Assembly: GCA_002840905.1 (NCBI GenBank)
Contig: PHDD01000002.1
Coordinates: 1-64,000, forward strand
Length of the DNA: 64,000 bases
Direction: 5' to 3'
Source: Bacteroidetes bacterium HGW-Bacteroidetes-4
Lineage (GTDB): Bacteria; Bacteroidota; Bacteroidia; Bacteroidales; SZUA-534
Both the position numbers and the translations under genes were made by a program. Below, in pieces: positions 32,745-42,783 of this stretch. The notes below the pieces were generated by a model. That model was not told the DNA's origin. It saw only the letters and a program-made list of their open reading frames with translations, and searched no databases. Numbering within the stretch: the first letter of the stretch is position 1; every line of letters begins with the position of its first letter.

Positions 32745-35162
32745 TTAGTTTTTTAGGAACCTGTCTTTTAAATAGGCAAAAAGCGATTTGCTTTCCTCAT
32801 TGTCGTCGTAATAACCCGAACCATAGCCGTAGCCGTAGCCATAACCATAGCCGTAGCCGTAGCCATAACCGTAGCCATAACCGTATTTTTTTCCGTAATA
32901 GCCAGGCACTTTTACATCGTTTATTAATATGTTAAAATCGGGTATATTGGGCTTCTCGTTCAAATCGTTAATCAAATCGAGCACATCTTTATGGGAATAA
33001 TTTTGCCGTATTACAAAGATGTTGACATCAGAAAACTGTGCAAACAATAAAGCATCGGATACCAAAGCTATGGGAGGTGTATCGACCACAATAAAATCGA
33101 AATTTTCGCGGGCATAGGTTATAAAATCAATCAGCGCCTGCGTTTCGAGCAAACGGGCAGGATTAGGTGGAACCGGGCCTGAAACCACTACCGATAATCC
33201 TTCCACAGAAGTGGGCACAATAATATCCTCAATTTTTTCTTTACCTATTAAATAAGAACTTAATCCTATGGTATTTTCCATATCGAAATGTCGGTGAATT
33301 CGTGGTTTTCGTAAGTCCATACCCACAAGCAAAGTTTTCTTCCCGGTTAGGGCAATAATTGAAGCCAGGTTTAGCGAGCAAAACGTTTTACCTTCACCAC
33401 TAATGGTTGAAGTAACTGTAATTACCTTGGCATCTTCTTTAAGTAACAAATATTGCAAGTTTGTTTTTATGGTTCGGAACGATTCAGAAATGGCCGATTT
33501 TGGATTATCAACCACCACCAGTTCTGTTTGCTTGCTGTTATGGCCTACAACCCCAAGAATAGGAGCTTTGGTACGTTCCTCAACATCTTTTTTCGACAAT
33601 ATCTTATTGTTGAAATAATCGCGAAGAATGATGATGAGGAAAGGAACAAACAAACCAATAACCAAAGAAATCATGTAGTTTAGCCGGCTTTTGGGAGCAA
33701 TAAGTACTGCCTGTTCTACCCTTGCTTTATCAAGTACTTTGGCGCTGGGGATGTTCGAAGCCATGGTTATACCCGATTCTGCTCTTTTCTCGAGAAGGTA
33801 GGTATAAATCTGATCATTCAAATCGAACCGACGCTTAATATTAATTAAACGGCGCTCGTTCAAAGGCAATTTTGCAATATCAACATTTAATACTTTAATC
33901 CGCTGAGTCAAATCGTCGATACCAATCTGATTGGTTTGGATCAGATTTTTTACATTCTCCTCAATCATCTTGCGAACTTCGGCTGTCTTGGAGTTCAAAA
34001 TATCCAGTTTTGGATTACTTTTTACCGACTGAAGCTGCAACCCCACGCGTTCAGCATTCAAACTGTTTAACTGCATAATCAGGTTCACCAGTAACTGGTC
34101 GCGTACACCAACCGAAGTGGGAACAATTACATGTTCGTCGTCGCGTTTGCTGTTCAGGTAATCGAGCAGGTATTTATAGTATTTTGATTCAATTAACAGC
34201 ACCGCTTTCTCCGATTCCAGCCGTTCATACTGGTCGTAAAGGGTTTTTCCCTCCTGCGACAAATCGATAATGCGGTTTTCGGTTCTAAAAGCCTGCAGGT
34301 TTCCTTCAGCCACGCTCAGTGAATCAACTACAGCACTAATTTGCTCATCGATAAAATGAATGGTATTCAGGGCTATCTGGTTTTTTTCTTCCAACTCGGA
34401 ACGAATAAAAACTTCGGCCAGCTTATTCAGGTAGCGGGCTTCCTTCTCGGCCACATAGCCGGTAGTTGAAAGAGTTAGTATGGTACCTTCTTCGTCGAAC
34501 AAACCAATGCCCAGTTTATTCCGGTATTGATTGGCCAGGTAATCGAGGTTATTTATGTAAAAATAATACTTGTCGGTGGTTGATTGATGAAAATTTTCCG
34601 GATTACGAATGGTGATGTTAAAACTGAACCAATCGTTTTCAAATTGTTCGCCAAAACTTAATTCTTCACTGATGGGATTCTCGGCTTCAATTTCTAAAAG
34701 GTATTTATCGGCCGACAGAATGCTAACATATATCGGAACTCCAAATTGTTGATAATGTTCCGGATTGAGATTTACTTTTAAGCGATCGGGGCGGTACAAT
34801 TCCGGATCGCGAATACGACCTATACCGTAGTAAGTAATCTCAAAATCGAGTTCTTCGAGCACGGTACGGTTTAAATCAAACGAACGTAATATGCCAAAAT
34901 TATTCTTAAGGTTGGTTCCCTGTTTAAACAGGTCGAGTCCTTGAATCATCTCGTCGCTGTAATACGAATTGGAACCCATTTCGCGGATAAGCAAGGTTGA
35001 ACTTACCTGAAATATCCGGTCGCTGTAACGATTAATCAGATAAGCAGCCGAAACCGAAACAAAAACAGCCAGAGCAAACCAATACCAGTTGATTAGAATT
35101 TTAAAAATGTATTTTTTAATGTCGATGGTTTCTTCTTTGTAAATATGGTCGAACTCAGCCAT
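32745..35162 (-). CDS. wzc: Wzc-like polysaccharide co-polymerase and tyrosine kinase
   Basis: An 805-residue inner-membrane protein: a Wzz domain with TM1 (~residues 27-46), a long periplasmic coiled-coil region with GNVR-type segment, TM2 (~500-520), then a cytoplasmic BY-kinase. The kinase has Walker A SGEGKTFCSLN (about 585-595), Walker A' LLVGMDLRKPR and Walker B FIVVDTPPIAL. The C-terminal tyrosine cluster is an extreme (YG)11 run (encoded at 32821-32885). It controls chain length and export of a capsular or exopolysaccharide with the Wza homologue 3 bp upstream. Confidence 0.92.
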   Translation of the reverse strand: MAEFDHIYKEETIDIKKYIFKILINWYWFALAVFVSVSAAYLINRYSDRIFQVSSTLLIREMGSNSYYSDEMIQGLDLFKQGTNLKNNFGILRSFDLNRTVLEELDFEITYYGIGRIRDPELYRPDRLKVNLNPEHYQQFGVPIYVSILSADKYLLEIEAENPISEELSFGEQFENDWFSFNITIRNPENFHQSTTDKYYFYINNLDYLANQYRNKLGIGLFDEEGTILTLSTTGYVAEKEARYLNKLAEVFIRSELEEKNQIALNTIHFIDEQISAVVDSLSVAEGNLQAFRTENRIIDLSQEGKTLYDQYERLESEKAVLLIESKYYKYLLDYLNSKRDDEHVIVPTSVGVRDQLLVNLIMQLNSLNAERVGLQLQSVKSNPKLDILNSKTAEVRKMIEENVKNLIQTNQIGIDDLTQRIKVLNVDIAKLPLNERRLINIKRRFDLNDQIYTYLLEKRAESGITMASNIPSAKVLDKARVEQAVLIAPKSRLNYMISLVIGLFVPFLIIILRDYFNNKILSKKDVEERTKAPILGVVGHNSKQTELVVVDNPKSAISESFRTIKTNLQYLLLKEDAKVITVTSTISGEGKTFCSLNLASIIALTGKKTLLVGMDLRKPRIHRHFDMENTIGLSSYLIGKEKIEDIIVPTSVEGLSVVVSGPVPPNPARLLETQALIDFITYARENFDFIVVDTPPIALVSDALLFAQFSDVNIFVIRQNYSHKDVLDLINDLNEKPNIPDFNILINDVKVPGYYGKKYGYGYGYGYGYGYGYGYGYGYGSGYYDDNEESKSLFAYLKDRFLKN
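32821..32885. repeat. Hexanucleotide-type tandem repeat coding (YG)11
   Basis: Eleven Tyr-Gly dipeptides are coded by a mix of TAT/TAC and GGT/GGC codons near the 3' end of wzc. The mixed codons mean the DNA repeat is imperfect while the peptide repeat is perfect, which suggests selection on the protein as well as past slippage. Confidence 0.85.
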
Positions 35163-35165
35163 AAT

Positions 35166-35948
35166 TTAGTACGATATGTAAGTTAATAATAACAACAGGG
35201 TAGTAAGTCCGCTAAGCACAACACTTACCGTTGGTGAATTGATGCTAACCATTTTGGCCCGCAATGGTTTCACGTAAATTACATCGCCAGGTTTTAACCA
35301 AAAGTATTCGCTGGCCATAAAATCGGTCGAAGTTAAATCGAGCAAAGCGGTTTGCGAACCCGAGGCTGTTTTGCGAATCACCAATACTTCTTTGGCATTG
35401 CCGTAATTCGATATATCGCCCGCTTTAGCCAGGGCTTCGAGCAAATGCACATCTTTCTTAAAGAAAGCGTAGGTCGATGGTCTTTGCACTTCGCCTAAAA
35501 CAGCTATTTCGTAACTCAACAAACGCACATCGACCACAGCACCAATTAAATACTCATCCATAATTTTTTGCAAGGTGTTGCGGGCCTGGGTAAGCGACTG
35601 GCCGGCCAGATTCACTTTTCCAATTACCGGCAATTCAATATTTCCTTCGTGATCGATCAGGTATCCCTGAATAAAAAGCGACAACTCGTTAAACGTTCCC
35701 GACGATGCTGCCGACGATTTTTTAAACGATTCGGTTTGGCCCAGTTCCACACCAAAAATATTGATATAAATGTTATCACCAATTTGCAAAATAATTTCTT
35801 CAGGAATTTTATGGTTCACCTGCAATCCAATGGAATCATCGCGTTGAAAAACTTCCTGAAAATAAAGGGTGGTTTTGTAACGGGCACAGTTGCTAAACAG
35901 TACACCGGTAAGCAGTAGCAAAAGGTATAAACGAACGTTTCGATTCAT
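35166..35948 (-). CDS. wza: Wza-like polysaccharide export lipoprotein
   Basis: A 260-residue outer-membrane lipoprotein with lipobox LFSNC (Cys ~21). It contains a poly-export domain (LQIGDNIYINIFG), then SLBB-type segments (IDHEGNIELPVIGKVNLAGQSL, EVQRPSTYAFFKKDVHLLEALAKAGD) and a C-terminal hydrophobic helix (VVLSGLTTLLLLLTYISY), unusual next to E. coli Wza but common in Bacteroidota. It forms the outer channel for polysaccharide and is the first gene of the wza-wzc-nhaC-type unit. Confidence 0.92.
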   Translation of the reverse strand: MNRNVRLYLLLLLTGVLFSNCARYKTTLYFQEVFQRDDSIGLQVNHKIPEEIILQIGDNIYINIFGVELGQTESFKKSSAASSGTFNELSLFIQGYLIDHEGNIELPVIGKVNLAGQSLTQARNTLQKIMDEYLIGAVVDVRLLSYEIAVLGEVQRPSTYAFFKKDVHLLEALAKAGDISNYGNAKEVLVIRKTASGSQTALLDLTSTDFMASEYFWLKPGDVIYVKPLRAKMVSINSPTVSVVLSGLTTLLLLLTYISY

Positions 35949-36160
35949 GGATTATAATTTTCAAACTACAAACATAAATAACAATTTGATGCAAGCCAAT
36001 AAAAAAGCAACATAAACAATAAATTGCAAGATAACTGCATTTTTGGTCAATTAAGAACTCCACTTTATCAAAAAAGCAGGTCCTGCTATAAATATATGTA
36101 TTTTTTCAACTATTTTTGAACTCGCACGTATATAAGATTCGTTAATTAACTTATTTAGAT

Positions 36161-39100
36161 ATGAAGAGGTTTCTAATAATCCTGCTTGTTCTGTTTTCAA
36201 TACAATCCTACAGCCAGAGTGTTGATGCTGATAGTGCCACTCAGATTACACCATCAAGCGCATTATTATATGGTTCCCACACAAGAGGCACCTATGACTA
36301 TACAGTTGAAAAAGACATTCAGATTGATGATAATAGTGATTTCAGTAGTCCTATTTTAGATTGGACTCCTTGCACTAGATCTGGACTCATTCTTTCCTAT
36401 CAAACAGCAAATATATTTAGCCCTAGCACACAATACTTTTATAGATTTAGGGTAACTTTGTTAGAATATGACGATGAATCAGAACTCACAATAGTCTCCT
36501 CTTCGAATTCATTTACTACACTTTCCATAGATCAAGCATCAGATATCAGTTTTTCAAACATTCAATCATCTTCATTAACCGCCTCATATTCTTCCGGTTC
36601 AGGAGGTAATCGAATTGTATTGGTCAAGGCAGGTAGTCCTGTAGATGCAGATCCCATAGACAATACACAATATTCAGCAAATACTGTATTTGGAGTCGGC
36701 GATGAAATAGGAACCGGTAATTATGTAGTTGCAAAGGGCGATAACAATAATGTAACTGTAACCGGTTTAACAGCCGGTGTTACTTATTATTTTAAAGTCT
36801 ATGAATATATCTCGGATGGTACCAACCGCGATTACCGCACCGATGGTTTTGATGAAGTAACCAATAACCCCAACTCCCAGATTACCTTAAAACCTGTGCC
36901 TACCACTCAGGCCTCTGACATTAGCTTTACCAGTACAGGTTCAAGCGAAGTAAGTTTAACTTGGACTGCCGGAAACGGCGATGGCAGCATGGTGGTTGTA
37001 CGTGCAGAAGGAACTACCGAGGTAGATCCAGTTGATTTCAATGATTATACAGCAAATACAGCCATAGGTAGTGCCGGCACCACCGGTGCCGGTAATTTTG
37101 TCGTATTCAAAGGACTTGGAACCAGCGTTACAGTAAACGGATTATCACCCGAAACCACCTACTATTTTAAAGTTTACGAATATAATAACGAAGGTGCACT
37201 CTCTAACTATAAAATTGACGGCTATCCTTCCGGTACAAATCCAAATTCTACAACTACCCTTAAAGGCCAACCAGCCCAGGCTTCTGAACTGGTTTTTACC
37301 AACATTACAGAAAACTCCATGACGGTGAGTTGGACCACTGGTGGTGGTGATGGAGCAGTACTCATTGCACGCGAGGCCAGTGCAATAGCTGATTTTCCCA
37401 TTGACGGAACACCTTATTCCGGAGATCTGATATTTGGTTCCGGAGCCAATCTGGGCAACAACACCTTTGTGCTTTACAATGGCACAGCAACTACAGCCGA
37501 TATTACGGGACTTACCCTGGGTACCACCTATTACTTTATGGTATGTGAGTATAATAATTCAGGAACTGAAACGGATTACAACACCAACCCGGGAACCAAT
37601 AATCCCGCTAGTCAGTCCACGCTTAAAACCACCCCGGCCACTCAGGCATCAGCTATTGAAATCACCGACATTCAGGCCAATCAGTTTACACTGACCTGGA
37701 CTAACGGCAATGGCGACAATCGGGTAGTTCTGATGAAGCAGGGTGCTGCGGTAAATGCTATTCCTGCTAATGGAACTGATTATTCGGCCAATACAGTTTT
37801 TGGTGCCGGAACCCAAATTGGCACCGGTAATTATGTGGTTTTTAATGGTTCAACCAACAGTGTTACCGTTACCAATCTGGTAGCCAACACCATTTACTAC
37901 GCTAAAATATTTGAATACAACAATACCGGAACCGAAATCCTTTTTAAAACCGATGGTTTTTCCGAATTCAATCCGGCCAGTGCAAAAACACTACCTACGC
38001 TACAAGCTAGCGAACTGGTATTTAGCAATGTGCAGAATAACTCCATCGATTTAAGCTGGACCCGTGGTAATGGCGACAGTGTTTTGGTAGTAGCAAAAGC
38101 AGGAACCACCCTAACCGAAACACCTACCGAGGGTACCATTTACAATGACATTACCACCTTTGGCTTAGGCGATATAATTGCCACCGATGTGTTTGTAGTT
38201 TATTCCGGAACAGGAACCTCCGTTTCTGTGGACGGTTTAACGGCCAGTACCAATTACGTTTTTAAAGCGTTTGAATTTAATAATGCCGAACCTTATACTG
38301 CTTATTTAACTGCTGATAACAGCAATAACCCGGCCTCACAATCCACAACGGGAACCGAACCCACAATACAAGCCAGCGCTGTTTCATTTGCAAATACTAG
38401 CTCTACCCAAACCGACGTGAGCTGGACTGCCGGAGATGGCGACGGACGCATTGTTTTGGCTTATAAAGGTGACACTCTTTCTGCCCTCCCGGTAGACGGT
38501 GTTACTTACAGCGCCAATGCTGTTTTTGGAGCAGGTTCCGAAATAGAAACCGGAAACTTTGTGGTTGCTTTAGGAGCTGTTACTTCAGAAACAGTTACCT
38601 CACTTACTCCTGAGTCTGAATATCAATTCAGGGTTTTTGAGTATTCAGGCAGTGGTAGTTCCATTAACTACCTTACTTCCGTTGGAACCGACAATCCCGA
38701 TAGTGTTTCTACCCTGGTGGGAAAACCGGTGACACAGGCCGGCAATGTTACATTTGACCAATTGGATGCTGAAAGCTACCGGGTTAATTGGGTTCACGGC
38801 AGTGGCGACAGCCTTTTGGTTGTTGCTGTAGCGGGTACATTTGCTGCAACTGAAGATCCGGTTGATGCAACCCATTACTCATCTGATGCAGCTTTTGGCG
38901 GCGGTACACCCATTGGTAATGGTTATGTGGTTTACAAAGGAATTTCTGCAGATGGTTCTCTAGTGGTAACTAACCTTGCTGCGGCCACCAACTATTCTTT
39001 TAAAGTATTTGAATACAATTCAATCGGGGGATTTCCTTATTACCAAACTGCCGACGGCACCAACAACCCCATGTCGCGTTCTACTTTGTCGGCAGAGCCG

Positions 39101-42100
39101 ACCAGCCAGGCTGGAACAATAAATTTTTCAAGCGTTGGTGCTTCTCAGATTACACTTGACTGGTCACCAAGGGGAGACGGTACCAGTGTTATTGTTGTTG
39201 CCCGCGAAGCTGCTGATATATCAACAGATCCAATTGACGGAACAAGTTATAGTAGCAATAACGATTTTACTTTAGCAGAAAGTTATGCTACCGATCATCG
39301 TGTAGTATTCAACGGTAGTGGTACCGGAGCAACCATTACCAATCTGAATCCAAATACCACCTATTATTTCAGAGCCTATGAATACAATGGCTCTGCAACT
39401 ACCTGCAATTATTTAACTTCCACGGGTGCTTCGAGCAATACCTCTACCATAAAAGCAGAACCTACCATACAAGCCGGTAATTTTTCATTTACAGCTATTA
39501 ACACAACATCATTCACTGTAAATTGGGACCGTGGCAATGGCGACAATGTTTTTATTGTTGCCAGTACTACCCCTGTCAATCAGGTACCGGCTGATGGGAT
39601 TGATACCTGCACGGTAAGTTCCGTTTTTGGCCAAGGTTCTGAAATAGCGCTGGAATCAGGAATTTTTGCTGTATATAAAGGAAGTGCGGGTACAGTTGCA
39701 CTTAGTGGTTTTGATGTAGCTACCCAATACTATTTCAGGGCTTTTGAATACAACAATACAGGCACTGAAATTGATTACTTGACTACACCTGATAATTCAG
39801 CTTCGCAATTCACTTTGTCAGCAGAACCCACTGTACAGATAACTAACTTTGCTTCTACCGTTTACAACGATACAATTTCGTTGGCCTGGACAAACGGGAA
39901 CGGCAATGGACGAATTATTCTGGCAAAACATAACAGTGCTGTTGATGCTACTCCTACTGATGGAATTGCTTACACCGCCGATGCTAATTTTGGAAACGGC
40001 ACAGAATTAGGTACCGGCAATTTTGTGGTGTTTGCTGGAAACCAACCCGATACCGTTCGTATTACCGGACTTTTAGCATCAGAGACTTATCATTTTCAGG
40101 CTTTTGAATACGATAATACAGGTGCTGCTAACTATTACCTTACCGATGCTCCGGCAATTTCGGCCACTACCGGAACCAAAGGCGCCCCTTCGGTACAAGC
40201 TTCTGAAATCAATTTTACCAACCTGGCAACAAATGGATTCACCATTAACTGGACCAACGGAAACGGGGAGAATCGTATTGTTGTTATGCGGGAAGGCGAT
40301 CAGGGAACGATAAGTAACCCAACGGATAACACAACTTATACAGGAAACAGCGATTGGACCACAAAAGGAACTGAGTTGGAAACTTCAGGATACTATACCG
40401 TTTACAATGGTTCGGAAAATTTGGTTACTGTTAATAATCTGGTTCCAAACACCTCTTACTGGGTGTACGTTTTTGAATACAACAATCCGACAGGTTTTGA
40501 AACCTACAAAGTTAATACGCAAACCAATAATCCGGCCAGCCAAACTACATTAAAACCAGTTCCAAGTATGCAGGCTTCAGGTATTTCCAGTGGAACCATT
40601 ACCTCAAATTCCATTACCATTTCCTGGACTCGTGGTAACGGAGATAACTGCATTGCTTTAATAAATACCTCCAATAGCTTTTCAGCCTACAATGGTCTTG
40701 ATCCCCTTGCTGATGCCAGCTATGCGGGCGGCGAACAGGTGATTTACAACGGCACGGGAAATACAGTTAAGGTAAGTAGTTTAAATAGCGCAACTACCTA
40801 CTGGTTTAAAGTAATTGAATTCAACAATTCCGGTACGAATACTTTATACCATTCCATCGATACAACTGATAACCCGCTTAATTTATCTACACTGGGTACA
40901 GCTACCTGGAATGGTACCACATCCGACTGGGGAACAGCTAATAACTGGTCTCCGGCAAGTGTTCCTAATACACTACAAAGTGTGGTAATTGCGACCGGAC
41001 AAACTGCCTATCCGGTGCTAACCTCATCATATAGTGTTGACAATATGGTTATTCAAGCAGGAGCTAATATTACCATTGCCGATGGTGGCCACTTGAACAT
41101 TACCCGCAATTTACTGCTCGAAAGCCCAACGAGCAGCGGTTCAAGCGGTGCATTGGTTATTCCGGGTACTGGAACCCTTTCTGTAGGAGGAACACCAACC
41201 ATGGAGCGGTATAACCCGAACCCATTAAGCAGGCGTTTTCTCTCTTACCCAACATCACCCAATATAAATGAACTAACCGGATATTGGGTTTATGCCTGGG
41301 ATGAACCCATTGTAAATTGGCAAGACTTAAGCACTAGTTCATCTATTTCTGCTATGCAGGGTTTATTGGTCTGGGATGGTCCGCAAATGATAACTTTCAC
41401 GGGTACTTTTAATAATGGCAATCAAAGCATTAATGTAACCAACAGCTCACCGGGCGATGGAAGCTATGGCTGGAACCTGATGGGAAATCCTTACCCCAGC
41501 ACCATCGATTGGGATGCTGCATCGGGATGGACTTTAAACAATGTAGATGCTACTGCATATTATTACAACGGTTCAACCTATGACACCTGGAACTCAGGTT
41601 CACATTCCGGAACCGGAGGCGGAACGCAATATATTGCTGCAGGGCAGGGATTTTTTATTCATGCTTCGGCCAATGGCTCATTGGGAATGACCAATGCCGT
41701 TCGGGTAACCAATACACAAAACCTGCTGAAAACAGCCGAAACTGAGAAGCAATTGATACGTATAGAAACATCGGGCAGCACTCTTAAAAGTGATGCTGCA
41801 CTTGTATTTTATTCCGATGCCAGCGATAACTTCGATTCAAGCTATGATGCATATAAACTTACCGGCGACGACCCGAAAATTCCTGAAGTGTATTTTCTTA
41901 ACGAAAGTGATCAATTGGCTATAAATACCTTTGCAGCCAACAAGCTGGATGAACTAAACGAAACCCAACAACTGGTATTTCCTTTGGGATTATTTAACCA
42001 GACTTCGGGGATTGTTAACTTCCGCCTTTCTGAGACAATGAATATTCCATCAGACATATATATTTATATCTACGATACACTAACCAATGCATACAACAAT

Positions 42101-42439
42101 CTGCAAGAAAGTGCTTACGAATTATTTATTTCCGACATTGGTTATATCGAAGACCGATTTGAACTCGTATTGTCGAAAAACGCACTTTCAATTCACGATG
42201 AAAATTTAGACTTAAAAATATGGTCGTTTGCAAGTGAAAAAACCATTTTCATAAAAAGCAGGCAAGTAATCAAAACAAGTTCAAGGGTTTATCTGTATGA
42301 CATTACAGGCCGCTTATTAAGCACCAATGAATGGAATGGTATGGGCTTACAGGAATTTAAAGTAGCAGCCGCGGGCACGTATATTATTAAAATTCAGGTT
42401 GAAAAAAATATAATAACGCAAAAAGTAGTTGTTCAATAA
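36161..42439 (+). CDS. Giant FN3-repeat surface protein with T9SS sorting domain
   Basis: A 2092-residue exported protein with a signal peptide (MKRFLIILLVLFSIQSYSQS). After a first FN3-like domain (~20-120), twelve repeats of ~115-120 residues follow (to ~1575). Each begins QAS/QAG, has a W-x-x-G-N/G-D strand, then NG-x-x-x-V-V and Y-F-K-V-F-E-Y-N, the FN3 hallmark. Next is a segment starting ATWNGTTSDWGTANNWSP, a domain common in T9SS cargo. The last ~85 residues are a type A sorting domain (LYDITGRLLST...AAGTYIIKIQ). Likely a cell-surface adhesin or matrix protein exported by the T9SS. Confidence 0.9.
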   Translation: MKRFLIILLVLFSIQSYSQSVDADSATQITPSSALLYGSHTRGTYDYTVEKDIQIDDNSDFSSPILDWTPCTRSGLILSYQTANIFSPSTQYFYRFRVTLLEYDDESELTIVSSSNSFTTLSIDQASDISFSNIQSSSLTASYSSGSGGNRIVLVKAGSPVDADPIDNTQYSANTVFGVGDEIGTGNYVVAKGDNNNVTVTGLTAGVTYYFKVYEYISDGTNRDYRTDGFDEVTNNPNSQITLKPVPTTQASDISFTSTGSSEVSLTWTAGNGDGSMVVVRAEGTTEVDPVDFNDYTANTAIGSAGTTGAGNFVVFKGLGTSVTVNGLSPETTYYFKVYEYNNEGALSNYKIDGYPSGTNPNSTTTLKGQPAQASELVFTNITENSMTVSWTTGGGDGAVLIAREASAIADFPIDGTPYSGDLIFGSGANLGNNTFVLYNGTATTADITGLTLGTTYYFMVCEYNNSGTETDYNTNPGTNNPASQSTLKTTPATQASAIEITDIQANQFTLTWTNGNGDNRVVLMKQGAAVNAIPANGTDYSANTVFGAGTQIGTGNYVVFNGSTNSVTVTNLVANTIYYAKIFEYNNTGTEILFKTDGFSEFNPASAKTLPTLQASELVFSNVQNNSIDLSWTRGNGDSVLVVAKAGTTLTETPTEGTIYNDITTFGLGDIIATDVFVVYSGTGTSVSVDGLTASTNYVFKAFEFNNAEPYTAYLTADNSNNPASQSTTGTEPTIQASAVSFANTSSTQTDVSWTAGDGDGRIVLAYKGDTLSALPVDGVTYSANAVFGAGSEIETGNFVVALGAVTSETVTSLTPESEYQFRVFEYSGSGSSINYLTSVGTDNPDSVSTLVGKPVTQAGNVTFDQLDAESYRVNWVHGSGDSLLVVAVAGTFAATEDPVDATHYSSDAAFGGGTPIGNGYVVYKGISADGSLVVTNLAAATNYSFKVFEYNSIGGFPYYQTADGTNNPMSRSTLSAEPTSQAGTINFSSVGASQITLDWSPRGDGTSVIVVAREAADISTDPIDGTSYSSNNDFTLAESYATDHRVVFNGSGTGATITNLNPNTTYYFRAYEYNGSATTCNYLTSTGASSNTSTIKAEPTIQAGNFSFTAINTTSFTVNWDRGNGDNVFIVASTTPVNQVPADGIDTCTVSSVFGQGSEIALESGIFAVYKGSAGTVALSGFDVATQYYFRAFEYNNTGTEIDYLTTPDNSASQFTLSAEPTVQITNFASTVYNDTISLAWTNGNGNGRIILAKHNSAVDATPTDGIAYTADANFGNGTELGTGNFVVFAGNQPDTVRITGLLASETYHFQAFEYDNTGAANYYLTDAPAISATTGTKGAPSVQASEINFTNLATNGFTINWTNGNGENRIVVMREGDQGTISNPTDNTTYTGNSDWTTKGTELETSGYYTVYNGSENLVTVNNLVPNTSYWVYVFEYNNPTGFETYKVNTQTNNPASQTTLKPVPSMQASGISSGTITSNSITISWTRGNGDNCIALINTSNSFSAYNGLDPLADASYAGGEQVIYNGTGNTVKVSSLNSATTYWFKVIEFNNSGTNTLYHSIDTTDNPLNLSTLGTATWNGTTSDWGTANNWSPASVPNTLQSVVIATGQTAYPVLTSSYSVDNMVIQAGANITIADGGHLNITRNLLLESPTSSGSSGALVIPGTGTLSVGGTPTMERYNPNPLSRRFLSYPTSPNINELTGYWVYAWDEPIVNWQDLSTSSSISAMQGLLVWDGPQMITFTGTFNNGNQSINVTNSSPGDGSYGWNLMGNPYPSTIDWDAASGWTLNNVDATAYYYNGSTYDTWNSGSHSGTGGGTQYIAAGQGFFIHASANGSLGMTNAVRVTNTQNLLKTAETEKQLIRIETSGSTLKSDAALVFYSDASDNFDSSYDAYKLTGDDPKIPEVYFLNESDQLAINTFAANKLDELNETQQLVFPLGLFNQTSGIVNFRLSETMNIPSDIYIYIYDTLTNAYNNLQESAYELFISDIGYIEDRFELVLSKNALSIHDENLDLKIWSFASEKTIFIKSRQVIKTSSRVYLYDITGRLLSTNEWNGMGLQEFKVAAAGTYIIKIQVEKNIITQKVVVQ

Positions 42440-42483
42440 AATAATTTTTATCACTTTTGCAGATTGAGCAGAATAATTAGCCA

Positions 42484-42774
42484 ATGAGAGTTAAAGTAAC
42501 AAAATATATTACTGCTTTACTTTTTATTTTTATTTTTCCAAGTTTAGTGTTTGCCGATGGTAATCAACCCTCGTCGACCAGTAAAAGCGGGAATTTTAAA
42601 AAGAGTAGTTTCTCAAAGCAGAATAGCTGGAGTTCCGGCGGAAAGGCCCTTACTCCTCCCAATCCGGATGATGCGACGGGAGGAACTAAAGTGCCAATTT
42701 CCGGGGGGCTTACTTTCCTGCTTATTGGTAGTACCTTATATTTGTTAAAAAGGGTAAAGGATGAAAACAAATAA
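42484..42774 (+). CDS. PID-CTERM-like exosortase substrate
   Basis: A 96-residue exported protein: signal peptide (~1-24), a Ser/Lys/Gly-rich low-complexity stretch (25-65), then a tripartite C-terminal sorting signal with motif VPISGG (70-75), a TM helix (76-88) and a basic tail KRVKDENK. This agrees with PID-CTERM-type signals. The next gene is an exosortase, so this is probably its dedicated substrate. What the mature ~45 residues do is unknown. It follows the FN3 gene by 44 bp. Confidence 0.75.
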   Translation: MRVKVTKYITALLFIFIFPSLVFADGNQPSSTSKSGNFKKSSFSKQNSWSSGGKALTPPNPDDATGGTKVPISGGLTFLLIGSTLYLLKRVKDENK

Positions 42775-42783
42775 TTTTGTTTC

